A DNA stretch of 64,000 nt from Coniella vitis (lineage: Eukaryota > Ascomycota > Sordariomycetes > Diaporthales > Schizoparmaceae). Made by a program: the position numbers and the translations under genes. The notes under the pieces were generated by a model, which saw only the letters and a program-made list of their open reading frames with translations, had not been told where the DNA came from and made no database searches. Below are positions 20,983 to 33,491 of the stretch, one piece after another (positions within the stretch are counted from its first letter, which is position 1; each line of letters begins with the position of its first letter). The stretch spans positions 62,001-126,000 of the forward strand of contig WUJK01000018.1 in the NCBI GenBank assembly GCA_011317545.1. The letters are read 5' to 3'.

Positions 20983-23889
20983 TGGTTCAATGTTGCCTTT
21001 CCTGGTAGGTCCCGGATTCGTAGAAACGTCCGGTCACGATGATGTGAAACGTAATAGGGAAGTAATGTAGAATGGAATTGAGGCGACGTACTTGGCTCTC
21101 GTTGGAATTACTGTGTTGGGATATAGTATAAAATAGTATAGTGCAATGTATTGTGACCAGGATGGTTACATGCTGAACAAGAAACCAATAACAAATGCCT
21201 GAAGGTGTACATTAGCAACAACTGACGAGTCCATTGTGAACAGCAACAGAGTATTCGAGGGCACGAGGCCCCCACATCGTCCGTGATAGATACAATTGTG
21301 CCTCTATGGAGTAACGCGCCAACTGAGATTCAAGAATACTTTGGTGCCGCGGATTTCTCATCTACAGCCCATAACAATGGATTTCGATTGCTGCATATCA
21401 ACTATTTATCAGTGGCCAAGCAGAGGCGGTTCAATCTCGAATCTGGGGTAGATCCGGGGTTGGGTGGAGAGAAGGAATTCCTGAACGGTGATCTCGGCTT
21501 CGGCAACCGGCGTGTAGGACACTTGAGCTACTCGAAGGCGTCTATTAATCTACCTCGTGTTCTTTTTTTGGATGAGAAGAGATGAACCTTTCCAACGAAC
21601 ACAAACCAGGCGACCCAAGACTGCAATCCGGAAGGGTTGGTCTCGATGACTTAAGATCCACTCTCACAGACCCTCCACTGAACCATAGTTACAGTACGTT
21701 TCGTGAGGATGTCACAGTCATCCTGTTGCTTGCCGCATTTGGACGGATCAGGTTATTATGGCCAATCACATGCCTAACCGAGAGGAGGGGAGGCCAGAGT
21801 GCTTACGACAGGCCTCGGCTTCTAATTCCGAACCCTATCCCTTTTCCTCATCTTCCTACTGCCACAGGGCATTCATCCTGGAAACCAGGCTGACCCGTCT
21901 GAGCAGCGGCCAGCCCGCCCAGTCAGTCATCTCACAACTGTTCCGAGTGAGGGCCCCGGTTCAGGTGCGCCGCATCAGTCAGGAAATCTGGTGCTGTAGT
22001 ACGATGTTCGGAAGAAGCACAGGCGTCTCGGCTGTAGACACATAAGATGGAACGCAGAGCCTTTCTTCCTCGCTCTCAGCAAATGGCAAACCAGTCCGCA
22101 GGTCTTATTGGCTTCTAGAAGTGCTTGACGGCGGCAATCCTCACTACTTCGATGAGGCTAACGAGGCGAAAACCACGAGGATGATACGAACGACGACGAC
22201 CATGGCAACAAGATGTATCGAGGAACGGGCGGCAGCGCTTCATCAAGACTGGAGCCATCCTGACGCAAATGTCTTTTGCAGGCCCTCATGAGGAGAGGCA
22301 GAGAAATTACACTGTCTCGTAACTGTTGCGAATACAGTCACTTGCAGTCCATCACTTCAAGCTTGACAAGGTTTTAATCAGTCACGGTCCAGTTGCAGCC
22401 AGGAATTTGCATTCTCAGGGACCGGCGTCTATAGAGTCGAAACAGCAGGAACAAGGTGACATGTTGCAAAAGATTTCTGTTCCATGTGTATGGAGGCTCT
22501 ACCAAGGCTGGAACTCGTCCCACAACACAGTTACGCTCGTTTGAAGCGTTTCTTGGAAGCCTTGCGTCAGCCTTGCTTTGTCAGTCTGATCCGCCCAGAT
22601 CCCTCCATTCAGCTTACTTTTACGTGACGCCCTGTGTCTATCAAGACTCAGCCTCGCTACTCCGGATTTCTCTTGTTTGTCCTTTATCCCGTATCAAGTT
22701 ATGGTTTCTCTTTTCCTGTTTCTCCGTGTTTCTCCTTGTTTCCCTTCTGTTTCATTTTTGTTCTTGTTATTTTTATTCCTTTCCAGTTTTCAAGCGGACT
22801 TGCCCTTTTCCTCGGTACTTACCCGTGTCCCTGTTTATGCGCCACTCTCATCCAATGGTAGTTGATCGCGTGAGCGGCTACATATCGCCACATAATGTAC
22901 GCCTTGCACCCTTGTGAGCCAGAGCGTTGCGATCTCTACGTCAGCTACGCCGCTTTGGGAAATAACAATGAGAGCACCATGGCTAGCCGGAACAATCATG
23001 ATGGTCCTAACAATGTCAGTCCTTTGGTGCAGGTTGTAGAAGTTCTTCTCATTATTAATACTCTTATACCCCTGTTGCGAGGACTAACAGCCGGTATACT
23101 TCTCCCTCTTGTGAATTCGTTATATCCGCCGCACTGAAATGGAGTCTACGTATCTTAAAGTGCCAAGAAATACTGTAGATATTGTGAGATTATCATCAGC
23201 AATTCTTGGTACAGACCGTGAAGTTACTAATACAGCAAAGGGCCCATACTTCCTCCGAAGCTGCCACAACACGCGCAAAATACGTCAATACTCGTATGGG
23301 CAGTGTACATGGCTTCGGAGCGAGCAAAAGTACCTCTCACGCTCACAGTACGCTAGGTCTACTTGGATTCTTGCGGGGTTGGCGCTGGGCATGAGAAGCG
23401 GGCCGCGATCAATCCGGAGCAACAGCCTCTTGTCCCTCTCTCATGTACCCAGTCTATAGCGACTTGACTCCGCACAAGGAAAACAAGGTCGATTCAGAAC
23501 GGGACTCGCGCAAAATCCTTATCCGGATGATTCCAAGGGTCGTTGATTCAAGACTGTACCTACTTACCACTTAGGATCTAGCAGAGCAAAATGACACCTG
23601 GTGCCAACCGTGGCGAGAACTTAAAATACTGTCCGACTTTCCTACTTGTCCTTGGCTGGTTCTACTTGACCTTTTGTATCACTTCATTCTTTGCTCCCGC
23701 CAGTATTGAACAACATCATCAAGCACTGTTCGACCTGCACCACCTGCTCTCCATCCACCATCAAGAAGAGTCTGGCTTATCTCCTTCAACTTTCCTTTCT
23801 ATAACGTTTGATTTTCATGTCTTCCGCAGTCCATCCCTAGACCGCCAACCCAAGCGATTCGCTCTATCCTCTTGACAAACCATAGCGCC
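20983..23889. other. Long divergent intergenic region
   Basis: About 2.9 kb between the second zinc-cluster gene (minus) and the amino acid permease (plus). Several open frames of 60–150 codons exist, none with recognisable domains or family resemblance. The last ~300 bp before 23890 are CT-rich, as in fungal permease leaders. Confidence 0.5.
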
Positions 23890-25733
23890 ATGGCTGCCGC
23901 CGACTCAAAGAAAACCTCCGCGCCTCCAGCCTACCTCGAAGCTTCGTCCACATTCACGGCCAGCAAGATTCAGGAAGGATCACAAGTTGACTCATCGAGT
24001 CTCGACGGAATAGGCGAAGTGATTGATGCAGGCGCTAGCACCGATGGCCTGCACCGTGGCCTTTCGAACCGCAAGGTCCAGCTCGTGGCCATAGGTTCCT
24101 CCATCGGGACAGCTCTCTTCCTCTCCATCGGCGATACCCTCTACGAGGCCGGTCCTGGCAACCTGTTTTTGGCTTTCTTCATATACTGCTGCTTCCTCGC
24201 CCTGATTAACAACTGCATGGCTGAAATGACCATTTACATGCCTGTGTCTGGTAGCTTCACCCGTATGGCGGGCAAGTGGGTCGACGAGGCGCTTGGCTTC
24301 GCTGCTGGTTGGAATTTCTTTTTCTTCCAGGTCTTTGTCACGCCTTTTGAGATTACTGCCTTGAGTTTTATCTTGTCATACTGGAGCGACCATATCCCAA
24401 CAGCTGCCATTTGCGGTGGCTGTATCGTAATATACTTGTAAGTTTCCTCCCTGTCGTACCACTATCTTGTCAATTATCTATAGGTACACAGAAATGAAGA
24501 AACATAAACACGACCTTCACTAACATTTGCAATTTCTGCTCTACCAGTGTTCTCAACGTCTGGGCCGTCTCCGTCTATGGAGAGGCTGAATTCTGGCTGT
24601 CGAGCGGCAAAGTCTTCCTTCTCGTCGTCTTGCTGACCTTCACCTTCATCATTATGGTGGGCGGCAACCCCCAACACACAGCCTACGGCTTTACCTACTG
24701 GAACATTCCGGGTGCTTTCAAAACATACTCAAGCACTGGAACTACGGGCAAGTTTGAGGGTTTCCTGGTCGCGCTGTGGGCGGCCTCCTTCACCTGCGTA
24801 GGTCCCGAGATGGTCGGCATGATGGCCTCCGAGGCCCAGCATCCTCGCACCTACATCAAGACAGCCTTCAAGTTCATGTACGCCCGTATCGGACTCTTCT
24901 TTATTGGCGGCGCTCTCGCAGTCGGTATCCTCGTGCCCTGGAATGACCCCGTTCTCGTCGCCACCTACGGCCCCAATGCCACTGGTAGCGCCCACACGGC
25001 TGCCGCCTCTCCCTACATCATCGCCATGTCCAACCTCAAGATCAAGGTACTGCCCGACCTTATCACGGCCCTGATTGCCACGACCATCTTCTCCGCTGGC
25101 AACACTTCTGTCTACTACTCTACCCGCAGCCTGTACGGTCTTGCTCTCGAGGGCCGCGCCCCCGCCGCGCTCAAGAAGGTCACTAAGCGTGGTATTCCCA
25201 TCTACTGCTTTTTGATCGCCATGTTGTTCCCTTTCCTGTCATTCCTACAGCTGTCGAGCAGCTCCTCGACGGTGCTCACCTGGCTCATCAACATCGTCAC
25301 GGGCACGACCATTGTCAACCAGATTGTCATTTGCACCGTCTACCTGTGCTTCCACAAGGCCTGCAGGGTTCAGAATTTCGACCGCAAGAAGCTGCCCTAC
25401 TTTGCCTCCTTGCAGCCCTTTTGCGGCTGGGCTGCCCTCGTTTTCGAGACGGTCATCCTACTCTGTTACGGCTACAAGTCTCTGCGACCCTTTGATGTCA
25501 GCGGATTCGCCACGGCATATCTCATGCCCATATTTATTGGCATTCTCTTCCTTGCCTGGAAGCTCATCAAAAAGACCACATGGCTCAGGCCCGAGGACGT
25601 CGATCTCATCTGGCAAGCGCCCGCCATTGACGCCTATGAGCGAAATTGTGAGGATGCGCCTGTTGGTTTCTGGCGCGATGTGTATTGCTCCTTCAGGCGC
25701 AAGAGGGATAAAGCGGCACAGTCTCCCGCTTGA
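23890..25733 (+). CDS. Amino acid permease (YAT family)
   Basis: Two exons (23890–24437, 24548–25733), 577 residues, ATG in good context (GCCATGG). After a 55-residue hydrophilic N-terminus comes the family signature GLSNRKVQLVAIGSSIGTAL, then about twelve hydrophobic segments with GGNPQHTAYGFTYW, SFTCVGPEMVGMMASEAQHP and NTSVYYSTRSLYGLALEGRAP, all typical of fungal yeast-amino-acid-transporter permeases (AAT group of the APC superfamily). It would import an amino acid or GABA-like compound across the plasma membrane by proton symport. Within this neighbourhood it could feed the amine oxidase and semialdehyde dehydrogenase. Substrate is not decidable from motifs alone. Confidence 0.93.
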
Positions 25734-26805
25734 GTTTGGGAAAAGGGGGGGAGGATTGTATGTGAAAAAACGAGCATGAGATTTGATAAAGGTCTGCAGC
25801 CTGAGCCTGTCTTCAATGGTGTACATTCTTTTTCATGTTTATCATAAATTATCGTTATTATTGTTCTCTTGATCATCATTGTCACCGCGCCGTTCTCTTA
25901 GAGAGATGACCTTCTTTTCTACTCTTAGTGTGGGATCGCTGTCTTTATTCTTTCTTCTTCGTTTCACAGGGTGAAGGTTCTCAATACTTAGCAAGCACAT
26001 AAACAACTCACCGACGAAGGCAAAGTAATGGAGGTATTATCACGCTTTAGTGGTCGGAAAAGAGCTCAGTAACAGCCTTTAAGCCAATTTCCCACCTTCA
26101 ATGCTTGGTTTCGGCATAGGAACGTATATATGGTATGTTAGGGCTGTCTACTAATGAGAATATGGGAAGAGGATCGAGTCATGAATGAAGCGAAACAGAG
26201 CGACAGTGTGCGAAAAGTCGGCAATTTGAAAGGGAAATATACTTGGGCGGGTTTATTGAACCATGGAAAGGAGCTGAGAACAACAAGATTTTGAGAATCT
26301 GTGGTTTTCGAAATCGATTCCCGCCACTTGAATTCAATGAATCGAACAAATATCTGTCAAGGGACAAGCTTCTTTAAGGCATTGGCAGAAGAGGGCAGCT
26401 CTCTTGAGGGCCCCTGGGTCAATGCTCAGTTCTATCATCTTTGCAGTGATATGGCGCGGTATGGCCACATGACCAAAGAGCCGAAGTAGCAAAGATTGTT
26501 TTTTCTCGTGTTTCACTGCTGAAATTGCGTGCTTCGTTTCATATGAGAGCCATTCGTGATACGATGCAAAGTCGCCATGTCCTGACTTGACAGGGTGAAC
26601 GGCTGACATCGTGGGTCAACAAGGTATGTGGAAGGGTACTCGCAGCAACAAGTCACATTTCAAGAATTGTTACAGGAAACAGGCTTTTGAAAAGAGTAGA
26701 ATGTTCATCTTGGTTTTGTCAGGAGACGGAAATTAGAACGTGGAGCAAGACAGATAGAAAGGGAAATCGAAGACATGGAGATCGTGAAAAGGGTAAGACG
26801 AGTGC
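25734..26805. other. Intergenic, convergent genes
   Basis: 3' flanks of the permease and the kinase-like gene. No gene recognised. Confidence 0.55.
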
Positions 26806-27938
26806 TTAAATCCCAGCAAACCAAGGATGGCCTATTGCTTGACGAGCCGTGATCCGCTTGGTAGGGTCCAGATTTAACATGCGCTGGACGAGGTCTCTAA
26901 ATGAAACGTCTTCGACGACTTCTGGCCATGTCGAGAATGGTTTGTACGGAATATGCTCCTCCGTTCGCTCGTCCCAAAGCATTCCCAAGATCTGGCAGTT
27001 GACTTCGTCGTCTCCAACGTGTGTCATGAGTCCGTTGAGGCCATCCTTATCTCCAAAGTACGAGACTTGACGTTGTAGGCGGATGAAGGCAGGCAGTGCG
27101 CCTTGCGACTCGTGGTACCGAAAATCATCGTCTGGCCCGAAGATGACACGGCCAAGCATGGCATAGATGCACTACGTGACGTAAAGTTGTTAGAGAGAAG
27201 TGTCGTTCGCGCAAAAGCACTAGAAACCCACCTACAACGGCTCCAAACGAATAGATGTCAGAGGGTTTGTTGAGTTCGCCTTTGAAGTGTCCCTCTGGGC
27301 TGCGCCAATTGTCGTTTCCAGCCAACATTCCTTTGATGCACCGTCCTTTGGGAAGGTACGCGGCATTCTCGGTGTCAATGATCTGAACTTGGTCAATGAC
27401 AGAGTCTGGCCGAATGTTGACCATGATATTGTCAGGCTTGATGTCTGAGGATGGCCGATTAGCGCGGGTACTCTAACCGAGCGTAGACTCAGACATCACG
27501 CTTCGTGTTACCTAGATGCACAACATCTCGGTCATGCAACTCTGCGATTCCTTGAAGGCAAGCCTTGAGGACATGCTTCCTATCCGCGGACGGCATCTGT
27601 TGCTTCGCCAGGCTCAGGAAATCGTCCGTCAGATATTTATATACAAAGATGTTTTGGTGGGGGATGGTATCTGAGGGCAAGCGTATGTTTTCGTGGTCGC
27701 GAAGTCTAGGTCGGATATCCTCGTTGAAGCTCGAGTATATTTCGACTGGAATGTCTTTCAAGATGAACTTCTCATGGCCGCATCTGAAGCGCCATTATTA
27801 GCTCAACGCTCAAATGAAACAAAACCTGGAAGGACGAGCGAACGTTGCCAACCACACGCGGCCAAGGTGCGGCCTGTCTTGAATCAATTCTCTGAAGATG
27901 TAGCGGCGCCCTGTAGCACCGAATAAGCTGGTAGCCAT
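26806..27938 (-). CDS. Atypical protein kinase-like protein
   Basis: Four exons (27938–27844, 27783–27512, 27444–27236, 27171–26806), 313 residues. It is a bare kinase fold. The candidate ATP-anchoring lysine is in KFILKDIPVEIY. The catalytic loop reads HLDIKPDN rather than HRDxKxxN, so Asp, Lys and Asn are kept. The magnesium motif DFG is replaced by IIDTENAAY (Asp kept, Phe-Gly lost). The activation-segment end reads WRSPEGHF in place of APE, followed by KPSDIYSFGAVCIYAMLGR (subdomain IX) and LDPTKRITARQAIGHPWF (subdomain XI). The glycine-rich loop is degenerate (DRPHLGRVW). This resembles a large, lineage-expanded fungal kinase-like group. Activity may be weak or absent. The first donor is GTTCGC, a weak but acceptable site. 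Confidence 0.85.
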
Positions 27939-29298
27939 CAATGCTGCGTTATCACAAACTTCATGAAAGATGTTGGAAAGTGTCTGTGTCGCGGTTAGCT
28001 TTTCAAGCCAACGCGTCCAAACGTAGCAGGACTATCTGTATGGCAAGTGGTCGGGAAATGCAGCAGCACGTGAGACGCCCTGTTTTCAGGTGGCAGACGC
28101 GCGACGTCCGCTATATCACGTGCAGAACCCAGCCAATCTCGGAGCCGGTTCGGCAGGTGTGCTCTGCAGATCCGTCGGAATATAGATTTTTGTCTGCATC
28201 GCGTCTGCTTTGCCTTTTGAAAATATGGAGTCTGTAAGTTGCTAGCTCATTGACAAGTCTTGCATCGAGGTGCTAACAGTTGTCTCGACGGACGTACTCA
28301 ACGATTATTGCGCAGCACGTGCGCAGCATGTTCGCAGCTCAGTATAAACTCAAAATTAAGCCAGCAGTACGGCGCTTGACCGGGGATCGGAATCCTGGGA
28401 TGCTTCCAAATATGCCTCTTGCTGAACACAACACTGAAAGCCCATCACCAGACCGGCGTCAAGGTGTGGGACATAGAAACTAGCACATGAAACTGGGGAG
28501 AGCAGAAAGACATTTCCACTACTGACGTGACGTAACCCGCCCTGTTCACAATGTTATCAGACATTCATCGCAAATCCCCTTTCCTCCGCTCCTATCCGCA
28601 CTCGGGATTGGAATTCAATGGGGCTTCGAGACAACAACTTTTCGATCGCCTTCTGAACATTCCATCCGGCGCGGTCGCAACTTACATAAATACAAAGCTT
28701 GGGACAGCAGGCCATTCATTCGCTGGCTCTATGAAGCGCTTGAATGGGTACTCGCCTAGTCGTAACATTTGAAGCGTTTGGATACTACTCGTTGAGTAAT
28801 GCAGCATGGAGCCAAGGTCAGGCGTGAGAAAAAGTTGAATGGCTGTTTTGGTCCTTGTCCCTGACTAAGCTCATCCATGCCGCAGAGGCTCTGTCGAGAG
28901 TTTATTGTTTGCGAGGGACAATAGCCCGAGACTAGGACATGTTATCTCTTGATCGTGGTCTGGTATGCTTGAGGCTGGAGCGGGGACGACGTCAGGAAGA
29001 TAGGACGCGAGGAATGCTGGGAAATTAGCCGTTTCTGCTTCCAACGAAACACATCGCCATCATCGTCAGAAAATATTCTTTCACTATTATTTCTCAACTA
29101 TCCCTCCCTGTGAAACTGTGCCTCCCCTCTCTCTGCCTTCCTCTCCCAATCTGGCTCTCTTTTCCTCTGTGTGTGTGTTCCGTCTCCTGCATTCTATAGT
29201 GACGAGCCTTGATTGGTTTCGCGCCACCCCGCCATCTTCCTTGAATAAGCGCGCGTTAGCCAGATTTCCAACAAACCCGGTGTCAGTCTCGATTCATA
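27939..29298. other. Divergent intergenic region
   Basis: Between the kinase-like gene (minus) and the AceTr transporter gene (plus). No gene supported; the last 250 bp before 29299 are CT-rich leader-like sequence. Confidence 0.5.
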
Positions 29299-30361
29299 AT
29301 GTTTGTCAAAGGCCAGGGCAAGTCCACTTCCTCGTCCAGCTCCAGCATAGGCCACGACGAAGAAGCCAACCCCGTCAGCATGGCGCGGCAGCCGCCACAT
29401 CCTGGTCCTCTGGGACCAAGGCTCGCCAACCCGGTAGGTGAAAGACCTTACACAAGTTGACCAGCAGACACGGAAGCAAAAGAGAAGGGAAATTCAATCA
29501 AGCTACGGTTTATGTTCATGGACTAACTGCCAATCGTGCTGTTAGTCGCCACTGGCCATGGGAGGCTTCGCAACCAGTATCTTGACTGTCTCGCTCGCGA
29601 TGATGGAGTTTCGTGGCGTCGTCAACGAAACCGTCTTTGTGGCCGATTTGTGCTTTGTGGCCTGCATAGGACTCCTCATATCTGCGCAATGGGAAATGGT
29701 CAAGGGAAACACCTTCTCATACACTGTGTTGAGCGCTTACGGTGAGTTACCCGCGTTTGGTTCTCGGTCCTGTTTGAAGTTGGGTTATGTACGTGAACTG
29801 GGACTAAGTGGCTGACGGATGACTTCACTTTTCCTTACCCTCACGAAAGGTCTATTTTACGGCAGCTATGGCGCAATCATGTTGCCCACCTGGGGAATTG
29901 TGGCCGCATACGGTGGTGAAACACCAGAGTACTACAATGCCATGGGTTTCTTCATTCTGAGTACGTTCCAAGTAACCAGAACCTCTGTCCAAAACATGCA
30001 TCCCTTTTATTGCCAACTTGCGAGCACTAACACACGTGTTTGTGATTTTTGCACAGTCTGGGGCGTTTTCAACATCTTCTTCCTCATTACCAGCATCGCC
30101 TTCAATCTTGTCTACATTCTCATCTTCCTCACTCTTCAACTCTGCCTTGTTCTCGATGCCGCTCACTACTTCCTCATGGCAGACGGCAACGCGGCCATGG
30201 GCATTGCTTTTATGAAGGCTTCTGGCGTTTTTGCCTTCCTTTCAGGTCTGCTTGGCTACTACACGACCGCTCACTACCTGTGCGAGGAGGCGCTGCCATT
30301 CAGAATCCCCATGGGTGACACTTCTCACGTTGTCAAGAGATGGAAGGAGAAGAGAGTATAA
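29299..30361 (+). CDS. GPR1/FUN34/YaaH family acetate/ammonium transporter
   Basis: Four exons (29299–29433, 29546–29741, 29850–29960, 30057–30361), 248 residues. The cytosolic N-terminus leads into the family motif NPSPLAMGGFATSILTVSL (split exactly between exons 1 and 2), followed by six hydrophobic segments, including LFYGSYGAIMLPTWGI and MGFFILIWGVFNIFFLI. These are hallmarks of AceTr transporters (Ady2/AlcS/Ato group) that carry acetate or succinate or take part in ammonium release at the plasma membrane. It sits close to a D-amino-acid-oxidase-family enzyme, so disposal of ammonium or uptake of a carboxylate is plausible. Specificity cannot be read from sequence. Confidence 0.92.
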
Positions 30362-30916
30362 ATGATGGGACTAAATCCTCCATGGCACCACTGATCTAGA
30401 CAGAATCTTCAATCTTCACGGCATTGTGCTGTCCGCTGTGGCAAGAACAAGAGTTGAATTATGAACCCGGCGCAGTTTGGTGGATCGAATCACGCAGGGC
30501 ACTGAGAATCGACACACCTGAACGTTGTTTAGTTCATGCATTCGTGTATGCAACACATTTGGATAGAAAATCAAGTTAGCCAATGTCTTTGCCTTTGAGA
30601 GAATACAATCGATACTGCGTGAGACCTCATTCATGCACTGATTGATGACCACCTTGTATTCATCAATCAGCTCCCTAATATTCTCAAAAGGCATTTGACT
30701 CTGCCAGGGTATATGAGGTGATGTTATTCCTTCGAAAACGGTACAATGAATTTACCATTGCAACCAAAATCCTAAACCAGCGAATTAATAGCCCCATCAC
30801 TTTTCATTAAGCATGAAAAGAGCCGTCCTTTACTGCTTCTTCCTGAGCAATAACAGGCAAATAGCGAAAATGTTTGTTCAAAGGCTACCCGTCGAGAAAC
30901 TCGACACTACAGAGAT
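30362..30916. other. Convergent intergenic region
   Basis: Separates the AceTr transporter and the FAD oxidoreductase 3' ends; holds only the weak ORF listed separately. Confidence 0.5.
30416..30694 (-). CDS. Small hypothetical ORF, possibly a gene fragment
   Basis: An ATG-started 92-codon frame whose first ~50 residues look helical and amphipathic (MPFENIRELIDEYKVVINQC). It ends without recognisable domain. A possible donor (GTGTGT) follows NNVQ, so this could be one exon or a remnant of a larger gene. It overlaps only 3' flanking DNA of the neighbouring genes. Weak support. Confidence 0.2.
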   Translation of the reverse strand: MPFENIRELIDEYKVVINQCMNEVSRSIDCILSKAKTLANLIFYPNVLHTRMHELNNVQVCRFSVPCVIRSTKLRRVHNSTLVLATADSTMP

Positions 30917-32501
30917 TTATTGCTGCACTCTGAGTCGAATATTCAGACTACAATCGGAATCAAGCCCTAGACGTTTCTCAGTTGTCTCGCAGTCCCTTGG
31001 GACACCCACTCCAGTCTCAACCAAGCCGACTCCTTCAAGCACCATTTTGGCCACGGCCTTGGCGCAAAGAAACGTGGTTGCATTGCCTCCTCCGTTGAAG
31101 CCTGCCAACACCCACTGATTCTTCTTGCCAGGTATCTTCCCAACATGTGGCATGCCATCTCGTGTGAGCCCCATTACTGAGATCCAGTATTAGTATCACA
31201 GTGCCAAAGAAGAAGGAAGTCACCGATGGATGATAGACTTACTGCCAGACCAGATTCTCTCTGCCTTACTCCCACTGTCCTGCCACCCCTTGAAATTCCT
31301 CTGCATATATCCATCGAAGTAGCCGGCATCAATGACAGGCCCCAACAGGGTCGAATCGTCGACAGTGTCATACCACAGCTCGCGCTGCTTCTCGTACAGC
31401 CATTTCGCGCCTCCCACCACGATCCCTCCATCAGGCCTCGGGTTCAGGTAATCCACCGTTTCCAACACGGGGTCAGACCCAAACTCCAAGTTATACGTAT
31501 GGCTGAGGTGCGGAAAGACCTTTTCTGTTCCCTTGTCAGGTGCCAAATGGGCTGCTGTGCCTTTGTATGGCGTAATCACCCCACGATACTCCGGGACCAG
31601 CGCAGCTGTGTAAGCATTCGTAGCGAGGATAACCTTTTTGGCCTTGACAACCCCCCTCTCGGTGTGCACGAGCGTCGTCTCATCCCAATCCTCACCAATA
31701 CCAACACGCAGTGTCTCAAGTCTCCGCACCGGCGTCTCCGTCTGCACATTCAATCCCTTATTCCGCGCCATGGCTCGCTCCAACAGCACCGTCACGAACT
31801 TATACGGCCAAAACGAGCAGATGGGCGCGCTTACTGCACACCGCGCCCCCACAACACTCGTCACGTTCTCGACAAATTCGCTCCCCACCAGGTCCCTATC
31901 TCTCGTCCACTCGTCTCCACGCGTGAGCGCCTCTTGAAACTCCCTTTCCACCCTGGCGGCGTCGTCGAGGTTATTAAACACATCATAGCTGCGGCGCATC
32001 TCAAATTCGCAGGGAATGTTCTCCGCCTCAATCACGTGCTTGAGCGCGTAGATGTTGTTTTGGACGAAGCGCGCGTACTCGTCTGCCTTGGCTGGGCCAA
32101 AAGCGGAAACAAGAGACAGAAGGGTTGCGGTTTTGATCTTGACGTGGCCGCCGTTGCGGCCTGTTGCGCCTGAACAGGTTTGTCTGGCTTCCAGGAGCAG
32201 GATACTGGGAGGATTGGGGGTGTTGGATAGATGATAGCTGCAGAAATGAGTATGAGCAGACCATTTTCAATAAAACAATCGGTGGTGCACCGAGTTGGCG
32301 TTGGCGGCATTGGCTGGGAAGGGCTTACACTGTTGAGACACCGGCGATGCCTGCGCCAATGACGACTATGTCGGCCGTCTTTGGGAGCTCGGGTGTGGAT
32401 CTGTGTGAGTCCAGAGGGTGCGGCTGGCTTTGCCAGTATGACTTTGTGGGATTGGGTACTGGGAACATGTTGGTGCCCTTAGAGTGTGCGGGTGCTCTCA
32501 T
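30917..32501 (-). CDS. FAD-dependent oxidoreductase, DAO family
   Basis: Three exons (32501–32329, 32237–31243, 31176–30917), 475 residues. After a segment NPTKSYWQSQPHPLDSHRS comes the FAD-binding motif ADIVVIGAGIAGVSTVYHL, then GATGRNGGHVK, typical of the D-amino acid oxidase/glycine oxidase-like family (PF01266). Later motifs include KKVILATNAYTAALVPEY, PRPDGGIVVGGAKW and the C-terminal GLTRDGMPHVGKIPG with GFNGGGNATTFLCAKAVAK, which closes the FAD site. There is no obvious peroxisomal SKL tail (it ends LRVQQ). It would oxidise an amino or N-alkyl compound with FAD and oxygen. The start could also be the next ATG at 32468. Its reading between the ammonium/acetate transporter and a hydrolase supports a catabolic role. 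Confidence 0.9.
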
Positions 32502-33491
32502 GGCTGAGGAAACACGGAACGTGTTTACTGAGAATCCGTTCAAGTAGGTTGTAGATATTGATATATGGAGCGAAGGTTATCTGACCATGAATTCGTATTT
32601 AAGGCCTTCATTGGCTATACACGTCATCATTGATAGGCAGAGCCACTGAGTATAATTGTAACAGATAGCATGCAGGTCTGACATTTTGATCGGAGGAATC
32701 CTGCTAACCGAAGGAGGGAGTCTCATGGTTTCATATGATTGGCGCGCGTCTTTCCCATGTATGGGCTTGGTCTCAACCGGTTTTCTTTTCAACGGTCATG
32801 CGGGGCAGCAACCCACAGGTCTTCCAAGAGTAACGTAGGTTCTTCTGATTAATATTCTCAATATGTATAACAAGACAGAGGCCATGATATACCTGCTAAA
32901 TACTAAGAAACTGGCGATAGACTTACCTCGACAATACGACTCCCGATTCTGAATTTCAACGCAAGACCACTCTCCAAAATAGCTTTGAAGACCTCCAAAC
33001 CTTGGTTCATACCAAGATCGCGAGTTCAATCCTCTCCGGAACCACGCTCAAAATCTTTGTGGCGTCCAATTTTCAGTAACCGCCCGTTCTTGTTTGCAAT
33101 TGCTGATTCAAACCTTCCGGTGCCGGCTCCTGTTTTCCACTTCCAATTCCTGATCGAATGGCATTTGATAACGTGCTATTGTTGCGGACTTCTTCCCCGT
33201 TGGTAAGTAGACTCCCATTATCAAGTGCCAACGAGACCCTATGAGCACCTTGTGTCATTGAAGGTCAGGATTCTCGGTTCCTCAACCAAATTCATGGGAT
33301 CTGGTTCCCTCTGAGTCCGGGTTTTGTATTATCAATTAACCTGTGAGTGACTGTTCTTCCGAGAACATCAACCCGATTCATCACAGAATTGTAGCAGGCA
33401 AATGTAGTCGACCTTTAAAGGACATGATAATGCTGCAAACAACACGCAACAAACATCAACCGCGCAGATATGGCGAGCCTAGCGACCAAGC
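32502..33491. other. Intergenic with a tRNA-like remnant
   Basis: Upstream region of the FAD oxidoreductase and 3' flank of the hydrolase. A short tRNA-like piece lies at 33001–33044 (see findings). No protein gene supported. Confidence 0.45.
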
